A stretch of 64,000 nt of DNA from Phorcus lineatus (lineage: Eukaryota; Mollusca; Gastropoda; Trochida; Trochidae): positions 37,359,484 through 37,423,483 of the forward strand of contig OV121095.1 in NCBI GenBank assembly GCA_921293015.1, written 5' to 3'. The notes below the pieces were generated by a model. It made no database searches, was not told the DNA's origin, and worked only from the letters and a program-made list of their open reading frames with translations. Position numbers and translations under genes: made by a program. Below are positions 37,321 to 51,559 of this stretch, piece by piece (position 1 is the stretch's first letter; each line of letters starts with the position of its first letter).

Positions 37321-37772
37321 AAATCTCTCCCAACAGAAGTAGCTCGTCATAAATTCCTATACAACATCTTAATACGAAGGTTTCTCTGGCTTCAGGCAGT
37401 TTCCCCTACGGGCGCAATATTTTAACTAAAACAACCTGTCAATATTTTAGCCAATAAAAACACCGAATGCATGAAGAACATATTTCTTGTCACACAGGCC
37501 TATGAATTGATGCAGTCACAAAATGAGACGTATGTGTTCTGTAAAGTAGACTCAAAGTGCAAGGTGCATATTCGAATAACATTTAGTTTTTGGTAAGCTT
37601 CCTGAAATAACTAAGGCGGTTTAATTAATAATTTTGAAACGTCGTCGCTGATTGCACAACTAAGTTTGATTGCATCAAATCAACGTTCTACATTTCTAGA
37701 TCAAGAAACGTCGGTATCAAGAAAGAGGTTGTACAGGATTTTAAAACGGAGCTACCTCTGTTGCGAGAGAAG
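37321..37772. mobile_element. MITE with long terminal inverted repeats, copy 2
   Basis: Same family and orientation as 5323-5778. The left TIR runs AATCTCTCCCAACAGAAGTA to about 37385; the right TIR begins near 37705 and ends CTACCTCTGTTGCGAGAGAAG. Internal words such as AACACCGAATGCATGAA and GTCGTCGCTGATTGCACAAC are shared. No clear 9-bp flanking duplication remains, so the flanks have decayed. No transposase is encoded. Confidence 0.82.
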
Positions 37773-40069
37773 ACAGTTAATGACCCAATTAATATGTTTG
37801 GTCACTTGAACTATAAAAGTGCGTCAGTGCAACAGGTGATTTATTTTTATATTTGTTGATATTGACTGATGTATTATTTTATATGTCCAAAACATATTTA
37901 TTTTTTGTTGTTGATGTGTTTGATTTAACGAAATCCGAGTTAATATAAAGATTTTACCGTGTCTCAAGGAATTGGCTAGTGATCAAGTTTTGTTGGATGC
38001 TAATAGGGTTTTAGCTAAAGGTGCTGATGATGGAGACTTTAAAGATTTTTTCAACAGAAAATATAAAAGATAAAACAATTTTCCTGGAGGTATATTATAT
38101 TTACTTATGGCACCGGTGTTTTAAGGCATAAGCTGTTATGATAGGGTGCGGCTTTGTGGTTTGCTTATATTGTCATTTTCTTATCATTGTACTTTTTTTC
38201 TTTTGTTCATCAAAACATGTAAGAAATCAATAATTGCACAATTTCCGATAATAAATTATTTGCAAATATTCCAGCCTGCAATGGAATTTTATTGCCCAGT
38301 TGCAGAGTATGAACACAAAATCCTCAGTGTCCATTTGTTTCTGATCTCACACAGAGGTCAAGCCCTGGCCTGATTAAGGTTCGGGTCATCAGTTTGTATG
38401 GGAAAGTACTGACGTTTCTGGGAATCATTGTAGTGTCTTGAAGTGATTGATGTCGTTCCCAGGGTTGACCTCGGTTCATCACTGTTTCAAAAAACTCATA
38501 TATAATCTACAGAACTGACATTCATGTTAAGTACAACCTCTAATGGTTAACATGACATTGGTATTTGACGCATTGGACTCTAGTTACAAACATTATGAAA
38601 CACATTTTTCAGTAACAAAACCACATGAAACTCTCCTTAGGATCTTCAACTAAAAGTTGATATTGCAGGGTTGGAGATAGGCTTTGAAAAATGGTTAGAT
38701 GCCTGTATGTATATATATATATAGCTCAATATTTCGACGTTTAACAACAAAAAATCATTTGTGAAAGATAAGAGTCCGATAAGTTAAATGGAAACGTCTT
38801 ATTATTATCATAATGTACAATTTTAAAGGAATTTGTGATTACATTTAGTTGTTGACTTCGTTATACCCTTTTACTTTTTAAAAGTGGTAGGTGCTTCATT
38901 GTCGACCCCAGCTATCAACGTTTTGTCAAAACATGCCCGCAGACAGGAAAAAATAATAATATGGTATTTTTCTTTCATGATTTGTTGCCATTTTCTTTGA
39001 AGGCAAATATAAAACGTGTGGAATAACATTGTTTTCACCAAATACCAACCATCCATTACTTCACATTTACTTTTTTGAGGAAACACATTTGAAGGATTTG
39101 GGGAAATTCTTACATGTACATGATGAGTAAATACGCTGTGGTGGTCTACAAAATGTGAGAGGCATATCTTCGCATGATATTAGTAAGTCTGGCTTAATCA
39201 TAGTTTCAACTGTTGTTAATCTTAATGCAATAACTCAACACCCCATGAACCAACTCGCTTGATTTGTTACCTAGCCAAATGCATTATTTGCCGAGAAGAT
39301 TTGGATAAAGAAACATTGTTCAAGCTTTTTCAATGAGAACGAGGTGACATATCATTATTTTGCAGTGAATATACATATGTATTTAAATCTGTATGCATCA
39401 TAGAATGAATAACCAAACTATTAAATACTAATACTAACAATAACTTTTATTAAAAACTAAAAGAATCGGATTTGACTTTCAAACCCATGCCAGAATAGTA
39501 TCCTATGATAAAAAGATCATTAATGTTATACATTAGGAAGGCTTATGAGATAAAATATAACTCTAAATGATTAAAACGCATATGTATTAAATCAAATATG
39601 TATGAACAGTTAAAGGAAACATATCGAGTAAAGAACCTTTTCGCATTTAAAGTTACTAACATCACGTTGACCTGTTCATAAACCACAAATCGGAATCCGT
39701 TGTCACAACATAAATTTACTCAGAGTGTTCCGTTAGGTGTAGTGATTGAAGACTCTCACGGGACGTCAAGGCCATTTCACAACAGTTGCTCACTGCTCTC
39801 TTGTGTCATATGATGTATTCTGAGATAATGAAGTGGTCAAGCGTGCTGTCTCGTGAGATACAGAAATTTGCAAAATGGCATGTTCGCATGTTCTCATGAA
39901 ATGGATGAGAGAATCGTACATAAACTGAAGAACAAAAGAAAGTACACAACCCAGAAATGTGGTTATAAAAGAAAATAAGAAAACTTTCAAGCATTTAAAT
40001 GTTTAATAATAATACTAAACTATTTTCACATTGGACATGTTGAAGTGTTTTGTTCAACACATCACCTCT

Positions 40070-41115
40070 CTATAACTCTTTGTGTCAACTGGGGGTATAC
40101 TTTGAAATTTACATTGACAGATCAGGCGACATTATCTTGTATGATTTTCACAAATAGTGGAGTAAGTATCGGGCGTGACCCCATTACAGTCAATACAAGC
40201 GTAGACACGTCTACACATGGAAAACCAAAGACGTCGGATAACGTCCTTCGGAATACGTTTCCACGTCTAAGTCGTCTTCCCAAATGGTCCCAATGATGCT
40301 CGATCGGTGATACGTCAGGGGAGCATGATTGTCAAAGCAAAACCTGTCGGTTTAGGAAGTACATGGGTTCCCTGGCTGTATGTGGTCTTGCGTTTTCCTG
40401 TTGAAAAATCATCCCTTCCTGCTGCATCTGTATGAATGGGACCACCACAGACTGTAACACTTGATCCCTGTATCTCTAGGCTGTAAGGGTCTTACGAATT
40501 TCATCAAATCTGTCCTCTGGTCGCTGCAGATCCAAACTTAAACCATGACGCTGCCACCGCCATGGGGTACAATTGTTTTGAGACATGCTGCAGCAGACAC
40601 ATGTCTTTTGTCTTTACGTCTGTACACTCTCAATCTGCCGTTTGCTTGGAACAGGTTGAATCGACTTTTGTTGCTAAATATAACTCTTGCCCAATCATGA
40701 CGTTGCCACCGATTCAACTCTCCTTAGCTTGCCCAGCGGTTGAGGCCATATTCGCTTGTCATTCCGTTGATATGTCAGTTGATATGCCCGAAAACCAGCA
40801 GCTCAAATACGTCTCATGACAGTGTTCCTGCTGATATTGTGCCCTAACGCCGTCGATGTCGTTGACGTCATGGTGACAGATCTGTTGTGCAGTTGTACTG
40901 TCCGCAGATATCGGCCTTCTGCGGGAGTTGTCACCCTCGTTGTTCTGCGTTGACGGTCAGATGTCTGGCAAATCTGGTGAAAGCGTTGAAAGAGTCGAAT
41001 GAATTTTTGTCTGGTAAAACCAAACGTTTAGGAAGTATGTCTGTTCGAAACCCCCTCTTGAGGCATTCTGATGACTTTTTCTTGCTCTGTTGATGTTAAA
41101 CGTGGCGTTTTCTTC
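40070..41115 (-). pseudogene. Tc1/mariner transposase relic 2
   Basis: Read on the minus strand from about 41115. A KTPRLTSTEQEKVIRM-type helix-turn-helix start is followed by SNRHTS, and later RWQRHGLSLDLQRPEDRFDE. The second catalytic block reads FQQENARPHTARE near 40395, with Asp replaced by Glu. SPIEHHWDHLGRRLRR near 40275 carries the catalytic Glu. IPKDVIRRLWFSMCRRVYAC, then IDCNGVTPDTY, is near the end in another frame. Numerous stops and shifts are present. It lies within block II of unit B and is absent from A and C. Confidence 0.85.
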
Positions 41116-44100
41116 TGCTTCCGTATCATGAGTAGTGAAAAATAAAATTCACTGCTTTTTTTACTCTTAGCGTGTCCAATTCATGTGCAAATGAAAAAAT
41201 CGTGATTTATGGAATATTCACTTTTCTGTTAACTGATATGCCTCAGTTGGGTTTTGGCGATATTAGTTCATTGTTCCCATTCATTATGTTAGGATAAAAC
41301 ATCTAAAAGTCTTCTAGTTTGTCAAAAAATATATCGGAATATGAAAATCTTCGGGTGTGTTCTCTCTTTTGTACTTCTGTGTACGTCATGTATGTTTGTA
41401 TAAAAAATAATAATAATTGCCACTGACATTACGAGTAGGACATTCCACTCACCTTTTCTTTACATGCTTAACTTGTCTTTAGACAACGAAACAACTAGCA
41501 GAGTCATGTGGCCGTGAAAAGCAAAGTAAGGGCCACATGGTCAATGTCATGTGACATGACCTTCAACCAGCAATTAAGCCATAATAGGGACAGTAGTTTT
41601 ATGTAACATCATTTTGAACCGAGCTGTAAAGAATAAGAACATCCGAGCTTGAAAGTATAAGAACATCACCATCGAGAATATTTCAGTCATCATTCCCAAT
41701 TCTTCGTACTTGATAGCAGTTCCATTGAAATGACATTTCGAACTTTTCTTTGCTATGATCAATACATCAACAGATTGGACAATCGAGGCTTCACAACTTT
41801 GCTGAAAGAACCAATTTCAGGTGTTGCTTGATCCAATCATCCCCAGGAAGCACTTCATTGACAATCACAAAAGGCTGCAGTGCTTGGAGTAATGCATTTT
41901 GGACAGAGATCACTGGATTAACTTTGCTTCCTTGTGTCTTTGACGACTTGTCTTTGGTACATTTAGAGTGATTGTTTTAAGAGGAGAAGAACTGAAGCAA
42001 TACTAATGTGAAGGAAACCTTTAACGTATGATTGAGTACACATAGACTAAATACACATACTTACTGATAACTGGTGATAACATTTCAAGCTTTGAGTGTT
42101 ATCTTTTGAAACTTTGTTAAATCTTGATCCTTTCTTTTTAGGGTTTATCAAAGTTTTAAACTGATGTTGTTAATATCAATTATATGTTTAAAGGGTTAAC
42201 TTTATTTTTATTTATTTCGTGCGATTTTGAACAACAGTACATGATGTCCTAATTTAAACACAAAGGCATCAAGGTCTCCAAAAAATGTTGCCTTTTAAAG
42301 AACGCTATAATCAAATCCCCACAGAGTCGTCAAATAAAAGTTTTTATTGACCTGTCTAAAGGTTGACAATAACTCTGTCATCGTTCTTAGCGATATAAAA
42401 AGTTGCCCATTTAATTGATATCAAGGGATGCCTTGTAAATATCAAAAGTTGTTTTGTTAGTTGTTGTTAATGGCATCAGCTGAAAGGCCATTTAATTTGT
42501 GACTTCTTCGTTTAAGTATTTCTGTATTGGAATCTAAATAATCTAAAACGCCATATTTGCAATATTATTTCATGAATAGAGTATTTCCTGTATTCATTTT
42601 CGCATTTGTATTGCAACGAATCTTTATTGCATGGTCATGAAAATATATGGCATATTTTGTTGATACAAATATTACTCAATACATGCAATGAAAATAAATG
42701 GATGCAGTCAATTTAACTTAACTTATTACATCAGAAACTTCAATTTCCTATATTTTCTATTTCCCTTTGCCTTTGCCATAAACAATGTGGAATTGTATCT
42801 GGTATTGGAAAATGAGATTGCAATATTCCATCTAGCACCGAATTTCTGATTCGGAATGCTGATATGACACGTTCAATTAACTTCAGGTTTTACATCATTG
42901 CAGAACAAACAAATAAAGCTAGAGAGTGCATGCATATAATGGGACAAAAAATGCGCAATAAAATATAGAACATAAAACTGTACGAGGCAGGAGAAATTGA
43001 TGGCCAAGGATGTCAAACTTAATCAGTAGATGGGGAACATGTTTAGCATCTCTCTCCAATTGCAGAATATTATTATTTTCTTTCTTTCTTTTGACTCAGA
43101 CGATAAATAATTCCGAATTGGAAATTCATGAACACTACATGCCTTGAAGATGCTTTGAAATACAGTTTACATCTTATAATCGAGGGCGATTAAATATTTT
43201 CCAAGGAAATATTAAAATATTGCAGGAAATCAATTGATACAATGGATTTTTCAGTTATCTAAATTAAAGGAGAGATAAGGAAAATAGGTCAACACAAATA
43301 ATAGCGTTTCTCCTCAGTATGTAAGAGTATCACACAGAGAGCGATAGCTGTTGATATGGAAAATAGTATTCCATACAACTGTATCCGAACCACTGAACAA
43401 TCTATTTTTACACTATGCTTTTCTTTGTCGATGACTACTAAAATGTCTTCATTAGCACATCACTCGGTTGACTGGACCCTCATTTGCGCTAAGCACAACT
43501 GTAAAAGTTTTGTTGAATGACTATTACAGATTAATGTATTTATAGACGAACAGCGAGACAGGACAGGGTCATGATGCCGGTTGCAACTGTACCATAGTTT
43601 GCAATATATATTGGATCATCATATTCACATCAGATATAGTCTTTAAGTTCTGTTTCAATTCGACCGCTATAAAGGATAAAGAAGTTGTATATACATAAGA
43701 AATCGTCATTGTAATTCTTTACATCAAATAATGTTATAATTCTTCACCTTTATTCATAGTCATTCTAGAATTTGCTGAGTTTACGAGTGAACAGGAGGCC
43801 ATGTGAAAAATGAACGCTAAGGTGTTCATGTTTCATCTACGCGGGTTCATCTTTCTTGAACCCCGAGGTCGAAGTCGGTAACTAGCAAGCTAACACGAGG
43901 TGAGTTCTACATTCATCCATGTACAGAATTAAATATATTCATTACCATGAGCTTTGATTCAAACGGTAAGATAGCTTCCGGTAGAAGATACGCCCGTTGC
44001 CTTGATTTGTAAAGAGCAGTTTATACCTACACTGATTTAAGAAAAGAAGATACAATGGTTTCAGGAGACCATTGATAAACCAAATGTTCTTGATAGAGCA

Positions 44101-46000
44101 AACTCGGTTTGCATTATGAACACATAATGAACCACGTGCATACATGTACGATGCACAATATGAGTTATTATGAAAAAGTAAATACGCAAATAAAAAGAGC
44201 TATTGTGTGAAAATAGTTATCCGAGAAAGCCAAGCCTCAATGGGAAACAAAATATTATGATTTAGTTCCCATTTAAATATCTTGAATATGTTTTAGCTAC
44301 ATGTATGGCAGATATTTTTTTTACTGAAATAGAACTTTCCAAGTAAATTTTCTCTTAATAGGTTTTGGTCTTTCGAGAATGCTCTCTTTGGATTGTCAAC
44401 GTAAATGCAATTGGCATCAACTTCCAAAGTCTAAATATCAGGAGAGGGCAGACCTCTGATCTGTTTAGCAAGACAATTACGTGACAAACGTGAATATTGA
44501 CAATGAATAATGTCATTCCGTTTCACAAAACGCAAACGTCAATATTCATTCGAATGCCTGAAAGGCAATGACATTATGGTTTCTAAAAAAAAGTCGTAAT
44601 CTTTTGCCATCTTAGTCCATACAAGTGTTGACCCTTTATCGGCTTTTTCCTTCGCATTACTAATAATGCTACTAGAATGAATCTGAATTCAATTGATATC
44701 AACTGATATCGCAACATATATGCAGCTTGAGGTGTATCTGGCATACATGTACCTTGTTCACAAACTATAATCACATATGTTTGTAAATGTGTGATTTAAT
44801 TTTTCTATTATTTATAAACAGTAATGTAAGGTTGTAAGATATTTCATACAAAACTAAAACCCCTTAAAGTTGAATTAGCACTTGATGGATAACCATATCT
44901 ATATATAATAATCACTTACAACATATATGGGCCAAAGTTATAATTTTTAACTTTCTCATTGCAGTTTATCAAAATTTTCTGTAGTAGATTCATATTCTTA
45001 TGAAGACAACCTATAGACGCAGCATTATTATTCTCTATAATATGGTTATCTATAACACAGCGAATTTACAGGATTCACTTCCAGAATTTTGTAAGAAACC
45101 TTTAGCCAACAATCAACACATGAGCTGTCAATCTCCGCGAGCACCTGCAGATGATTCAAATAGTCTGTAATTGTTATAGCCATGGCTCTACATCACATTA
45201 CTACAAGGACGGGGAGACGGTCGTGGCATCTTATTGCATCAACGTGGCACTAGAATGGTCCGATAAACCACAGGACACAAACCAGTGTGACTGAGAAGCA
45301 TCATCCAAGCTTGATGGAGAAGTTTGAAATCATTAACTTGTCACTCAAGATAATTGCAAAGATTTGCGTTGGTCAAGGATGTTCTGAGTTAACTGTTGTC
45401 TTAATTATCACTCGGTAAATGTGTTTGACAGTTTTTTTCCCTTTGTCGGCAATTATACTCGATAGAGATAACTAATGTTACCTACAATGTAAGTATATCT
45501 TCATATTCTTCATCATTCATTATCTAATGCTTTTATAGATAAATCATTATTATTCATACAAATATGAATAGCACTACTTTAATTTGAATATAGATTTGAC
45601 TATCCCTGGACACCAGATGATATCCAATCCACAGTTCTAACAGTGTTGATGGAATAACTTCACCCAATCGACGACTATTGATATATTTCTTCTTATTCCA
45701 CTTTTGTATGGGCTGTTGTATGGGCTGCAAATTGAAGGAGGATCCCTCTTGCTTGTTTCTATCAAGTGAGTTCCAGACAGGTCAGATATCAGCAGTTCTT
45801 GCTTGTTGTTATGAACGCATTTTGCAATGATTTAGCAGTTACCATGCAAGTGGGTGTTTTTTCAAAATCCTTTCTCTAAAGTGTATATGCTGTATTGATA
45901 AATTTTCTGTACCATTTGTAAACAGTCACAAGGAGACAACCTAGCTGTTTCCAAATACCAATCACTCTTGCTCATAGTTATAATCAATGTAAATATTTCA

Positions 46001-47484
46001 TGATCAATGGGGGAATTCAACGTGGAAATAGGCATTTATATGTTTTACATCGAGGTAAATATTACTCTGATGAATGAAGAATTCTCAAGCTGTCACAAAA
46101 GTATACTTAATGTAAATCTGTCAATCTCTTAACATGAATGTCCATATCCCTTAATGAAGACATTTAATGATACAAACACCATTCCAAGAAGATTTCCTTT
46201 TTATTTACAAAACCCTCCACAAACACTTTCAGTACTTCGGGGTTTTTTTAGTTTTGTTGTCTGTTTAAAAGTATAAATAAGGAAATGTTACTAGCTAATG
46301 ATAAACATAACTACTGAGAATGATTGATCAATGATATGACATCAACGAACTTCATATGACATTAACGAACACAATATCTATCATTTGGCTCTGTGATATT
46401 CCATAGATACATCATCAAATAAAAAGTATGTTTGCTTTAAGTTATTTGTCATATTGTTTGATTAATAGATTATATATCAATTATAAACACAAACATTTCG
46501 GCAAATGAATTTGCCAAAAGTTATATCCTTTATTATTTCAATGTGGATTAATATAATGATTATTTATTTCAATATTATGAACATAAAAAGAATGATCAAT
46601 ATGTGCCATTATCTTGTTAGCTTTCATTGTAAAGAGTCCTTACTGTGATATTGTTTGTAGAATCATACATGGCCACGTCACAGAGGTACTTTGATACATC
46701 AACCGTTTTAAACAGTAAAGTGACATTGGCTTTTGTTTTGATTTCCTATGCCTTTAGAATAGAGAAATTAAACACTGATATATTGCTATATGAATTTATG
46801 AATATACGGAGGAAGGAATCCTTGAATGTTTTTCGTCCACGTTTGAATATTTCAAAAAACGTCTAGCTATTCTAAAGAAACTTAAATAAAAATTAGAGTG
46901 TGGTTAATCATAAATCTTGTATGTTCAATTGAATTAATGAATTAAAACAACACAATATAACATGTTTCAGATTATTGAAATGGTGGTAACATCATATGTG
47001 ATCTTTAAGGCTAGGGCGAATTACGTTAATAAACACTCCCTTAAAGCATAGTCAGCATGGTTACGGACATTTTGTTTGTGCCTGAATGATTTATGGCATA
47101 TTGATTCAAACAATTATTTATCTTATCAATATGATTATTAATAAATCATGACATAATTATTTTTAAAGATTAACCTATCAATATGTACAACGTACTTTTG
47201 TATGTTTCCCATCCTGAGAATAATCTAAGCCCTTTTTAGAAATATTTTACGTAAAATGTTGAACATAATTTCGTTAGAGACTTAGAATTGTTTACACAGA
47301 TGTATTCATGAATATGCATTGCAAACTCTGTTATCTATTGATGACTTACTGTTTCACATTTGACACCTCCTATAATCCTTCAACCTGTAATTGGCGTCCG
47401 CATGTGGCGGCTGTATCTTTGGTAGCTTCCTAAGAGAGCATCTTGTCCATCAATTATATCCTCTTCAAACGCATGAAATCTGAA
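46001..47484. other. AT-rich non-coding stretch
   Basis: No reliable signal. The 73-codon ORF at 46645-46866 has no family features. Confidence 0.35.
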
Positions 47485-47575
47485 CATAAGCCGCCAAGTG
47501 GCTAGTGTTTACTCAACACGTCGGATAAAGGGACAGTTAATATCTCTTATTACAATGTTGGAAGAGAATCTGATG
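47485..47575 (-). repeat. Inverted relative of the 120-bp module, unit B
   Basis: GGCTAGTGTTTACTCAACAC followed by GTCGGATAAAGGGACAG...ATCTCTTATTACAATG matches the reverse complement of the module (AGTGTTTACT, TTAAGGGACGA, TCTCTTATCACGCT) with many substitutions. A second inverted relative lies at 55630-55700 in the equivalent place of unit C. Confidence 0.55.
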
Positions 47576-48399
47576 TGCACAAAGTTACTAAGTTGACGTT
47601 AATGGTTACTAACTTTGCAAGCACAGATTTGTGGACAGATTAACTTTTGAAAATATCAAAATGTGACATAAGTGGCATAATGCAAATCCTCATTCAGGTG
47701 GAAAATAAACAAATTAACATTCCAGATTTTGTCATTTCAAAAAACGTTGAATATAATGAAAACATGGGATACAAATGCAAACACATACCATAAGGACATG
47801 TATAAGATATATATTTGTGTAGGAAGCACCCTCTCAAGTGAAAAATGAATCTAGTTAACAGACTTCTTTCTAAAGATCTCTTAGTCTAGCATTAAGTCTG
47901 TATCTAAGAAGCCTTGTGTCAAATGTGCATTGAAAATAAGGACAAGACGTGCCCCTTTTCTCATGTTTCTCATGTCATATCTGGCAAGTAAACCTCAAAG
48001 GAGCAATGAATTTTGAGAGGTCTAAAAGAGTGCCAACTTGGACGATATTTGTAATAATGACTTTAAAACAAATAATTAGATTCATTCATTAAAAACGATA
48101 AAATGAATAAGCAATAAAGAAAAACAATATAATGCCATTTAACAATTATTGAAAGATCAATAACATATGAAAACAAACTAGTAACTTACTTTTCTTTTTT
48201 TCGACTGATGCTTTGACAACATAACGAAGTTTCTTATCAATAACATTGTCCTTACGACAGAAAATTTTACTTATTACTTTACTTACAATTTACCTTGCAA
48301 ACACATAATGTTTATTTTTCACATTCGAGAAAAACCCTGAAGATTATAAACTATTTGTGTTTTTATTCAAAATGTTTAGATGGAAATACCAGACATGGT

Positions 48400-48610
48400 T
48401 ATCCTTTAGCTAAAACTGATACACTCGAATGTCACATTCTAAATGAGGGAAACGTATGGTTGGATTATCATTACCAGTGTCTGTCTGTTCTGTAGGATTT
48501 ACAGTTTTATTTCTACAGATTGAGCGGGACAAGGGATATAAGAATAAGACTGGACAGAGACAGCGGATTTAACTTCAATTATTGAATTATGCGACAAGTT
48601 GCTTTGATTT
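48400..48610 (+). repeat. Unit-end landmark, unit B
   Basis: GTCACATTCTAAATGAGGGA and AGAATAAGACTGGACAG..ACAGCGGATTTAAC correspond to two tandem copies at the end of unit C (about 56400-56550 and 56640-56810), fixing the boundary between units B and C near here. Confidence 0.6.
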
Positions 48611-49936
48611 TTAAAATTATCACATTGTCTACACATTATATTTTTCAGAGCGGTATATTGGCTGTTTATTCTAACACCTATTACACTTAAAGATTGAAGA
48701 TTACAGTAAAGTGAATAGATATAATATTGCTTTCAAATATCATGAGTGAATAGTTCTAACTGATTGAAATGCTGGATTTATCATATTAAGTGATTAAAGG
48801 CAGTAATCTTTACAATCAGTGTAGCATCAGTATTGCTGTCGTGACATAAGGCATTATTGAACTGCGATGTGAGCGGACCCTTCGGCAAATTGATGAAAAC
48901 ATTTAATCATCTGTCTGAATATTGTAGGTGAGAGGGAAGTTAGGGTTGGGTGATACTCTACTCTACTCTACTATTTGTAAAAATACAATTTTGTTAAAGC
49001 AGCTAAATAGGCGTTTCTTATTAATTTCTAGTTGTGATTATTTTTCATTAATATTACTTTTATGTTCAATAGATTAATGTCCCGAATGTTATAAAAAAAG
49101 GAAAAAAAGGATTTTGAAGTTTGTTTGCAAAACACAAAAATGTAACATGACGTCAGCATGGCGTTTTGGTAACCAGTCTTTTCCTAACTTCACCTTTAGG
49201 TTAGAAGGCATCAAACATGATATCTCCTTGTCTCCTTGTCTATCTCCTCCTCAGATGCATAAGACAATCTTAGTGTGAGGTTGAACATTTTGGTCTTGCA
49301 AGTGCACTTTGTAAAAGGTCCTGATTTACGAAAACAAAATTCAACTGATCGCTATCAACGATGTGTCGTCTTTGCATAGGATATAAATAAAAACACTTCT
49401 CAGTACTCAACATAATCATCAATGGTCGTAGAAGAATTGATCATCTATTGAGCATAACACCACTGTTGCCTACTTTAGGGTGAACACCTCTCAAGCATAT
49501 GTAATAGGGAAATCGATTTCGAAGCTTTACTGGACTTGGTATGATTGTTTTAAAACTGCTTCTTTAACTTAGAAACATTGTCTTGCAATTGGTAACATTA
49601 TTCGTTTATTATTCATTTTTTCGACATCAATTTATTCACCTAAAACTACTGCTCTTTTAATGTAATAAAATAGTAATCAAGATATTAGGTATGATTGCAA
49701 ATACTATTAAAATCAAATAATATATTCACTTTCTTAACTTGCATTCTAGAACTGTTATTGACAATATAATAGATATAGACAGTTTATGAAACGTTGACAC
49801 TCGATCTGTTTTTCACAATTTATTTTTTAAAATAATTCTACTCAAAATATGTCATTTTAAAGCAGTGGGCTGGTCATATTTTTTTTATTTTGTTCTTATT
49901 CTTCAATCTATATCGCCATTAAGACCTATATTTCAT

Positions 49937-50034
49937 TCATCCTCCTTTAAAGCCGGATTAAGAAACACTTGACACCAGGCAGCTTACCGGCAGACTCAAT
50001 GCTGACTAAGAGGCTTAACAGGACGAGAATGTGG
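49937..50034 (+). repeat. Conserved 120-bp module, copy 4
   Basis: Internally deleted after AAGAAACACTTGACACC: it lacks the CTCGTCCCTTAATCTGGCGC-like middle, but keeps AGGCAGCTTACCGGCAGACT and GCTGACTAAGAGGCTTAACA. Confidence 0.72.
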
Positions 50035-51312
50035 TAAAATTTTATACGAGATACAACTACAGGAGAGGTACATGTAGCGTTGTCAGTAATAAGCTGTAAA
50101 AAGAAGAGGGTAAACGACTTTCAGGAAACCTGCATTGAAGTTGCCATCATTTATGTTTAGTTTTGTCTAGTGTTGTCTTACTATTTCAATGGATTAAAAG
50201 GAACTGTTTCAGCCAAAAATCCGTGAATATTTGAAGTTTCCCTCCGACAGATAAGTGAACTCATTGCCTGATAACTCCTGGTCTTTTCAGCTTTTTTATC
50301 ATTTATGTTTTGGTTATTTTGGATATCAATAGGAGAATTCTGAATGCTGACGTACATTATACAAGGTACATTATGTCAAGGTAGCAAATTTGTGAACTTC
50401 ACCAAAAATAATTCCAAATATTTTTAAAACAATGAATATGTCTAACAAAATATCTCCAATCCCTGTTTGAAGAACTTATATTTTATCCAAATATTTACAT
50501 TTGGATTAATAAGGAAAATACAAATGTATAAAAAGAACTTTAGAATGGTGAGAGAATTATTGTGACTATATAAAATATCTACAAAAGAGCTTGTCTAAAT
50601 CAATGAAAATACAATACATTAAACGAACTTTTACTTCAGAGATGATGAACATAAGTGCAAATTATGTGCTGCATATGCATGAAAAGTGGCTCATGCATTT
50701 GGTTAATTAATTACTATTGTATTAATTTTTTCAGGCAATAAAAAACCTATTCTATCATATTAAAAGATACCCTTTGGAGTGTGTGATAACAGGAAGATTA
50801 ATGCAGCGAATCAAGTTTAAAATAACTGAAACAGTGTTTACTGTAGTTTGTGAGAACTTGAAAACTACTGCTGCTATCTAATAACTAGACAAAAAGAACT
50901 GCATTGCCTTAGGCCAGGCATCTTCAATAGAGATGACAATATAATATCCTGCTGCCTTAACTCATCTGATTCTATCTCACAATACATTAATCATTTGTAG
51001 AAGCCTGATGATGTTAATCTAATCTAAAAATGCAAATGCAAATAGCAGATAGCCAAACAAAATAAAAGACCAAAATACTATTTTTTATTATGGTAATTCA
51101 GTTATAACAACACTATCAAAGATGAATATTTTCTCTTTGTCGTTTCGTCAAGGCTTATGACAAATAGCGAATGCTAGTATCAGTCTTAATTCTAATTTCC
51201 GTCTCTTAAAGCCTTATCAATCCTGTTTGGAACATAACGTTCCTTGAAGGACAAACATATGCTGATCTTGACTGATGAACATCAATACTTGTTGACCTTT
51301 CCCCTCAACGAC

Positions 51313-51415
51313 AATGCCTCCTAATTTCTATGCATGAGACTGGCCTTTGTTGCCATGAGTTTGAGCAGTCATGTCAACACTGATTGCAATATCTCTTGAT
51401 GATTGAGGGAGCATT
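51313..51415. repeat. Conserved hairpin region, unit C copy
   Basis: The left outer arm AATGCCTCC is at 51313-51321. The right arm reads GGGAGCATT at 51407-51415, so the outer helix is imperfect. The inner arms TGTTGCCATG 51348-51357 and CATGTCAACA 51370-51379 pair except for one mismatch. Confidence 0.6.
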
Positions 51416-51559
51416 TGTAAATGAGATGTGAATTATTCACTAAATTATGTCACTTCCTATTGGGTATTGGCGCTCAGCATGATTACAACTAGACGCAGCT
51501 CAAGAGTTTGAATTAATTTAACTCGAAAATTATAACATCAAGCTCATTGGATCTAACTA

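Larger units (their letters stand above)
36950..46000 (+). repeat. Tandem-array unit B, block II (with insertions)
   Basis: It holds the block II landmarks at 36960-37080, 37960-38600, 44500-44690, 45190-45350 and 45735-45860. It is longer than the unit C equivalent partly because of a MITE (37321-37772) and a Tc1 relic (40070-41115). The stretch 41120-44000 inside has no landmark I could place and no coding signal. Confidence 0.75.
48611..51440 (+). repeat. Tandem-array unit C, block I
   Basis: Shorter third copy of block I: landmark AATCTTTACAATCAGTGT at 48804, 120-bp module at 49937, GAGTGTGTGATAAC.GGAAGATTAA at 50777, hairpin region at 51313-51415. About 2 kb shorter than in A and B, mainly through loss of the 12.9-13.3 kb-type segment. 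Confidence 0.82.

Noticed and set aside
41546-41560. Palindrome GTCATGTGACATGAC
   Set aside because: Short and isolated; such 7-bp arms are expected by chance in 64 kb.
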